Assembly (NCBI GenBank): GCA_029978325.1
Contig: JAPOJR010000009.1
Span: 1 to 41,918, forward strand
From: Alphaproteobacteria bacterium
GTDB lineage: Bacteria > Pseudomonadota > Alphaproteobacteria > Bin95
Reading direction: 5' to 3'
DNA: 41,918 bases
Positions within the stretch are counted from its first letter, which is position 1. Each line of letters opens with the position of its first letter. Positions 37,149-41,918 of this stretch are shown here, one piece after another. The notes below the pieces were generated by a model. That model saw only the letters and a list, made by a program, of their open reading frames with translations, was not told where the DNA came from and searched no databases. A program made the position numbers and the translations under genes.

Positions 37149-37177
37149 AAAAAATGCCGACCCTTTCGGGTCGGCAT
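37149..37177 (-). terminator. Strong intrinsic terminator after cysNC
   Basis: Minus-strand ATGCCGACCC-GAAA-GGGTCGGCAT (10-bp perfect stem, 37177-37154) followed by TTTTTT. It separates the sulfate-activation genes from the EPS operon, so the two are separate transcripts. Confidence 0.88.
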
Positions 37178-37221
37178 CGGAACACACACCAAAATCGACG
37201 GTTAAGGATGCGGCTACGGGG

Positions 37222-39117
<1,896 letters not shown>

Positions 39118-39169
39118 CTTTGGGTCTCGTTCTCGAGGTATCGGCAGGAATGGGTTCGATCGGCGCGGC

Positions 39170-39964
39170 TTACATGTAGCCGGCGCGGCGCAGGCGCTCG
39201 AAAGCGTCTTCCTGCTCGTGGTCCATTGCGCGTCCGGCGCGTTCCGAAACCGTGGTCGTCGTCAGTTCCTGAATAATCTCGTCAATGGTCGACGCTTCGC
39301 TATCCACCGGGAACGTAATGTCCTGGTCGCCCAGCGAGCGGTATCGCTTGCCGTTCTTGGAAAAATACAGCGAAATCGTCGGAATTTTTTCGCGCTGGGT
39401 ATAGCGCCAGATATCGATTTCGGTCCACGAAAGCAGCGGGTGAATTCGCAGGTGAGTGCCGGGCGGGAAATCGGTATTGAACTGGCCCCAGAACTCTGGC
39501 GGCTGATCGCGGAAATCCCATTCGCTGGTTTCGCCCCGGGGCGAGAAAAAGCGCTCCTTCGCGCGTACCGCCTGCTCATCGCGACGAATGCCGGCGAAAA
39601 TTCCGGTCCACTTGTATTTGTCGTTTAACCACTTCAGCCCGACGGTCTTGCGCGCGGCGGAACGAGCGGCCGGCGGCAGGGTCGGGTCCATTTCCTCAAC
39701 CGGCGGGCAAAGGCCCGTAATCAGGTTCAGCCCCCATTCCTTAGCCTTGCGGTCGCGGAACTCGATCATTTCAGGGAACTTGCGTTCGGTATCGACGTGC
39801 ACCACCGGAAACGGCACATGGCCGAAAAAGGCCTTTCGCGCCAGCCAAAGCATCACGTTGGAGTCTTTGCCCAACGACCAAAGCATGGCGATGTTATCCA
39901 GCCTGTTGAAGGCTTCGCGGAAGATATAGATGCCTTCCGCCTCAAGATGATCCAGGTCATTCAT
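39170..39964 (-). CDS. cysD: Sulfate adenylyltransferase small subunit CysD
   Basis: 264 aa, shorter than E. coli CysD (302) but complete. The PP-loop is SLGKDS (residues 30-35) and PFPVVHVDTERKFPEMIEFRD, with SWTEIDIWRYTQREKIPTISLYF further on. The C-terminus ERAGRAMDHEQEDAFERLRRAGYM is the typical CysD tail. It is the N-type ATP pyrophosphatase that adenylates sulfate in complex with CysN. The ATG overlaps the stop of a small Cys-rich ORF by 4 bp. Confidence 0.96.
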   Translation of the reverse strand: MNDLDHLEAEGIYIFREAFNRLDNIAMLWSLGKDSNVMLWLARKAFFGHVPFPVVHVDTERKFPEMIEFRDRKAKEWGLNLITGLCPPVEEMDPTLPPAARSAARKTVGLKWLNDKYKWTGIFAGIRRDEQAVRAKERFFSPRGETSEWDFRDQPPEFWGQFNTDFPPGTHLRIHPLLSWTEIDIWRYTQREKIPTISLYFSKNGKRYRSLGDQDITFPVDSEASTIDEIIQELTTTTVSERAGRAMDHEQEDAFERLRRAGYM

Positions 39965-40047
39965 TGCGTTGGTTTCCTAGGATTGAGCCGCTCGACGTCG
40001 TAGCTGCACATGCAGCGGGTGCAAAAAGGGAACTCCGTCTTCGTCAA
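39961..40047 (-). CDS. Candidate 28-codon Cys-rich leader ORF overlapping cysD
   Basis: From TTG 40047, 28 codons end in TGA at 39963-39961, which overlaps the cysD ATG as ATGA. The peptide contains EFPFCTRCMCSYDVERLNP, with Cys at 9, 12 and 14 (CxxCxC). The frame is open for eight more codons upstream without a start. The start codon and its weak AGGG site, only 2 nt away, are doubtful. A 4-bp overlap is the arrangement of translational coupling. Polycysteine leader ORFs sense Cys-tRNA before sulfur genes in mycobacteria; the same logic here is inference. It could also be a gene remnant. Confidence 0.4.
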   Translation of the reverse strand: MTKTEFPFCTRCMCSYDVERLNPRKPTQ

Positions 40048-40322
40048 TGCCCTAACGTAATAGAGACGGGTTTAAGCTGGCAGAACAATGTGATCTGGCG
40101 ATCAGGGCAAAGCCGTTAGTGTATTTCACTATGATCTTCAGGGTATTCGCAGGCTTGCCACGCTCGGACAATGTTGCGCGTGGTCGCATCCGACGGAGGT
40201 CGTATTGCCCATTGCGTAAAGGATTTTCTGGCTTGCCGGACAGGATGGGGGTAGAACCACCCTAAACGCGAAGCTGGTTGCGACTGCAACCGCACGATGG
40301 ACCATTACATTAGTGAGGCTGG
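40048..40322. other. Divergent non-coding region between cysD leader and infA
   Basis: No ORF with coding features, tRNA or known riboswitch fold was recognised. It must hold the promoters of infA and of the cys operon, but no convincing -35/-10 pair was found by eye. Confidence 0.5.
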
Positions 40323-40541
40323 ATGTCTAAAGAAGACCTGCTGGAGTTTCAGGGTGAAGTTGTAGAAAAGCTGCCCAATGCTATGTTCCGGGTAAAGCTC
40401 GAAAACGAGCATGAAATCATCGCTCGATTAGCGGGCAAGATGCGCAAGTTCCGCATCCGCGTTATGCCCGGTGACAAAGTCGCTGTGGAGATGACCCCGT
40501 ACGACCTGACCAAAGGCCGGATTACATTCCGGCACAAATAG
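40323..40541 (+). CDS. infA: Translation initiation factor IF-1
   Basis: 72 aa, the standard length. The single S1/OB fold reads [20 protein letters not shown], then [19 protein letters not shown] and [22 protein letters not shown]-1 binds the A site of the 30S subunit and assists IF-2 and IF-3. GAGG lies 5 nt upstream. The common alphaproteobacterial neighbours maf and rng do not follow here. Confidence 0.98.
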   Translation: MSKEDLLEFQGEVVEKLPNAMFRVKLENEHEIIARLAGKMRKFRIRVMPGDKVAVEMTPYDLTKGRITFRHK

Positions 40542-40677
40542 CTTCGATGCGGCGCCTGTGGCCCTAATGCCGAGGCGCGCCTCTGGCCTGTCCGAGATTC
40601 TTTGCTTACAGATCGCCCCAAGTCTTAGGCGAGCATTAAAACAGGACCTGCGCCCGCGGCGCATGCAATGGACAACT

Positions 40678-41091
40678 ATGGACCGCAAGAAGCCTAGCCT
40701 TATTAAGCTGTTCCGCCGACCAAAACCTGAGGGCAAGTTTTCGCTCGCCCATCCCCTGCGCGAGCCGGTCAGGGCGGTTGGTCAGTCGTTCGTGCTATGG
40801 CCAGCCGCGGCGCTGACGGCGATCATGTACGCTGCTCCCCAGGAAGGAACGGACAAGCCGGCAATCGTCATACTGGTTCTACAGATTACGGTGTTGTACC
40901 CGATCATTGCCGGCGTCGCGTTCATTTGCAGCCAAATGATCGCCAAAGCCGGCCATGAGCGCGCATCGCTTTTGCCTCTGATCGTACCTTTGGCGATCAT
41001 GGGGCTGTGGGCCCTGGTGCTGATCCTGTTCGCCGGCCGCTATCTGGCGTCGGTGATCGCCCATCTGGCATCGATTGCGGGGATCGGATAA
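40678..41091 (+). CDS. Hypothetical inner-membrane protein
   Basis: 137 aa from ATG 40678 (MDRKKPSLIKLFRRPKPEGK), favoured over ATG 40558 because the added residues look non-coding; GGAC lies upstream. A basic cytosolic N-terminus of about 45 residues precedes three hydrophobic segments: FVLWPAAALTAIMYAA, AIVILVLQITVLYPIIAGVAFI and LIVPLAIMGLWALVLILFAG. It has no motif I recognise. It lies between infA and a Rieske oxygenase gene. Confidence 0.6.
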   Translation: MDRKKPSLIKLFRRPKPEGKFSLAHPLREPVRAVGQSFVLWPAAALTAIMYAAPQEGTDKPAIVILVLQITVLYPIIAGVAFICSQMIAKAGHERASLLPLIVPLAIMGLWALVLILFAGRYLASVIAHLASIAGIG

Positions 41092-41145
41092 TCTCGCGCC
41101 TGCGCTTTTGACAAACGGCGCGACAGTGGAAAGGACGCGAATTCT

Positions 41146-41918
41146 ATGCAACACGCTGAGCAGATCGCCCAGGCCAAACGCCTCCTGCATTTTCTGGATA
41201 CCAGGACCACGGCTACAGAGCTGCAGCCGTATCACCAACCGACATCCGAATACACCTGTCCCGGGCATGCCGCGAAAGAACAAAGGGTTTTGTTTCGGGA
41301 AGCCCCGCTTTGCATTGGAGCGACGGCGCAGATCCGCAATCCCGGCGATTATTTCACGGACGACCTGACCGGCATTCCCATCCTGGTCGTACGCGGCCGC
41401 GACGGCACGGCCCGCGCGTTCCTCAACGTTTGCCGGCATAGAGGCGCGAAAGTCGCGACCGGCTGCGGCTCGTCGCGCAGCTTCGTGTGCCCCTACCACG
41501 CCTGGACATTTGGCTTGGACGGCGCGTTGGTCGGCAGGCCGGAAGAATATGGTTTCGACGGCCTGGTCCGCGCGGATTACCGGCTGACCGAACTTTGGTG
41601 CGAAGAGCGCGACGGCAATATTTGGGTTTGCCCAACGCCCGGTAAGACATTCAGCGTCGACGACATCCTAGGTCCCGAAATGAATGCGGAGATGGCCGCC
41701 TACAATTTCGGCGACTATCACCACTACGAAACCAAACACCTGACCCGGCAGATGAATTGGAAGGTTTGCGTAGACACCTTCCTTGAATCGTATCACTTCC
41801 CGGTCTTGCATCGGAACTCCATCGCGCCGCTGATCCATGGCAACCTGAATACGGCGGACCAAATCGGTTCAACCGTACGGATGCTGGGCGCGCGCCGCAC
41901 CCTGCCGGACCTGAAGGC
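41146..41918 (+). CDS. Aromatic ring-hydroxylating (Rieske) oxygenase alpha subunit, 3' end outside window
   Basis: The first 257 codons are present. The Rieske [2Fe-2S] ligands are C96, H98, C115 and H118 (NVCRHRGAK ... FVCPYHAWTFGLDG). The catalytic domain begins with NWKVCVDTFLESYHFPVLHR; its two His are ligands of the mononuclear iron. It is about half to two thirds of the usual 380-450 aa. Such enzymes hydroxylate aromatics or demethylate quaternary amines; the substrate cannot be set without the C-terminus. AGGA lies upstream of ATG 41146. Confidence 0.9.
   Translation, partial: MQHAEQIAQAKRLLHFLDTRTTATELQPYHQPTSEYTCPGHAAKEQRVLFREAPLCIGATAQIRNPGDYFTDDLTGIPILVVRGRDGTARAFLNVCRHRGAKVATGCGSSRSFVCPYHAWTFGLDGALVGRPEEYGFDGLVRADYRLTELWCEERDGNIWVCPTPGKTFSVDDILGPEMNAEMAAYNFGDYHHYETKHLTRQMNWKVCVDTFLESYHFPVLHRNSIAPLIHGNLNTADQIGSTVRMLGARRTLPDLK

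Overview
The window reads as chromosomal DNA of a GC-rich alphaproteobacterium, plausibly in or near Rhodospirillales. That placement is inferred from codon use, two LLM-class flavoenzymes, an AidB-like acyl-CoA dehydrogenase, a TcuA-like flavoprotein and the style of the exopolysaccharide (EPS) locus; no rRNA or tRNA is present to confirm it. Coding density is high. Many neighbours overlap by 4 bp or converge with overlapping stops. No insertion sequence, prophage or CRISPR array was seen.

Left edge (1-360): the 5' part of a peroxiredoxin-like gene runs off the window on the minus strand. Its first redox-active cysteine codon is an in-frame UGA, and the reading frame stays open and conserved beyond it. 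A 31-nt hairpin starts 3 nt after the UGA and fits the bacterial SECIS rules. This is the strongest candidate for something ordinary annotation would miss: a selenoprotein with a U-P-Y-C active site.

361-13.2 kb is a mosaic of small catabolic and transport genes: DUF1028 protein, LLM oxidoreductase plus MFS transporter, CinA with a degenerate C-terminal domain, LysE-type exporter, MetE-like zinc protein, a second MFS transporter, N-carbamoyl-D-amino-acid hydrolase divergent from an amidase, a secreted delta-class carbonic anhydrase with a His-rich insertion, enoyl-CoA hydratase and a PuuE-like polysaccharide deacetylase. Several handle C-N bonds. Two REP-like inverted repeats lie between genes here.

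13.2-22 kb holds a methyltransferase, a DUF2786-like protein, a stand-alone CinA C-terminal protein, a tail-anchored unknown, two LPS-type glycosyltransferases (GT9, GT2), secA, and an Fe-S/CCG-domain protein. The last gene converges on a tricarballylate dehydrogenase-like flavoprotein (22.1-23.6 kb). A secreted protein with Sel1-like C-terminal repeats is divergent from the flavoprotein.

25.3-29.8 kb is a minus-strand acyl-CoA operon (AidB-like dehydrogenase, acyl-CoA ligase, LLM oxidoreductase). 29.9-37.1 kb is a seven-gene EPS operon transcribed leftwards: secreted unknown, outer-membrane beta-barrel, Wza-like export protein, Wzc-like chain-length tyrosine kinase, membrane-anchored unknown, RmlC-like epimerase, GT2. 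It has a good promoter at its head and is separated by a strong terminator from the upstream sulfate-activation genes cysD and cysNC. Directly before cysD, overlapping it by ATGA, is a 28-codon Cys-rich ORF that could be a cysteine-sensing leader peptide.

The right end carries infA, a small membrane protein and the 5' part of a Rieske ring-hydroxylating oxygenase alpha subunit.
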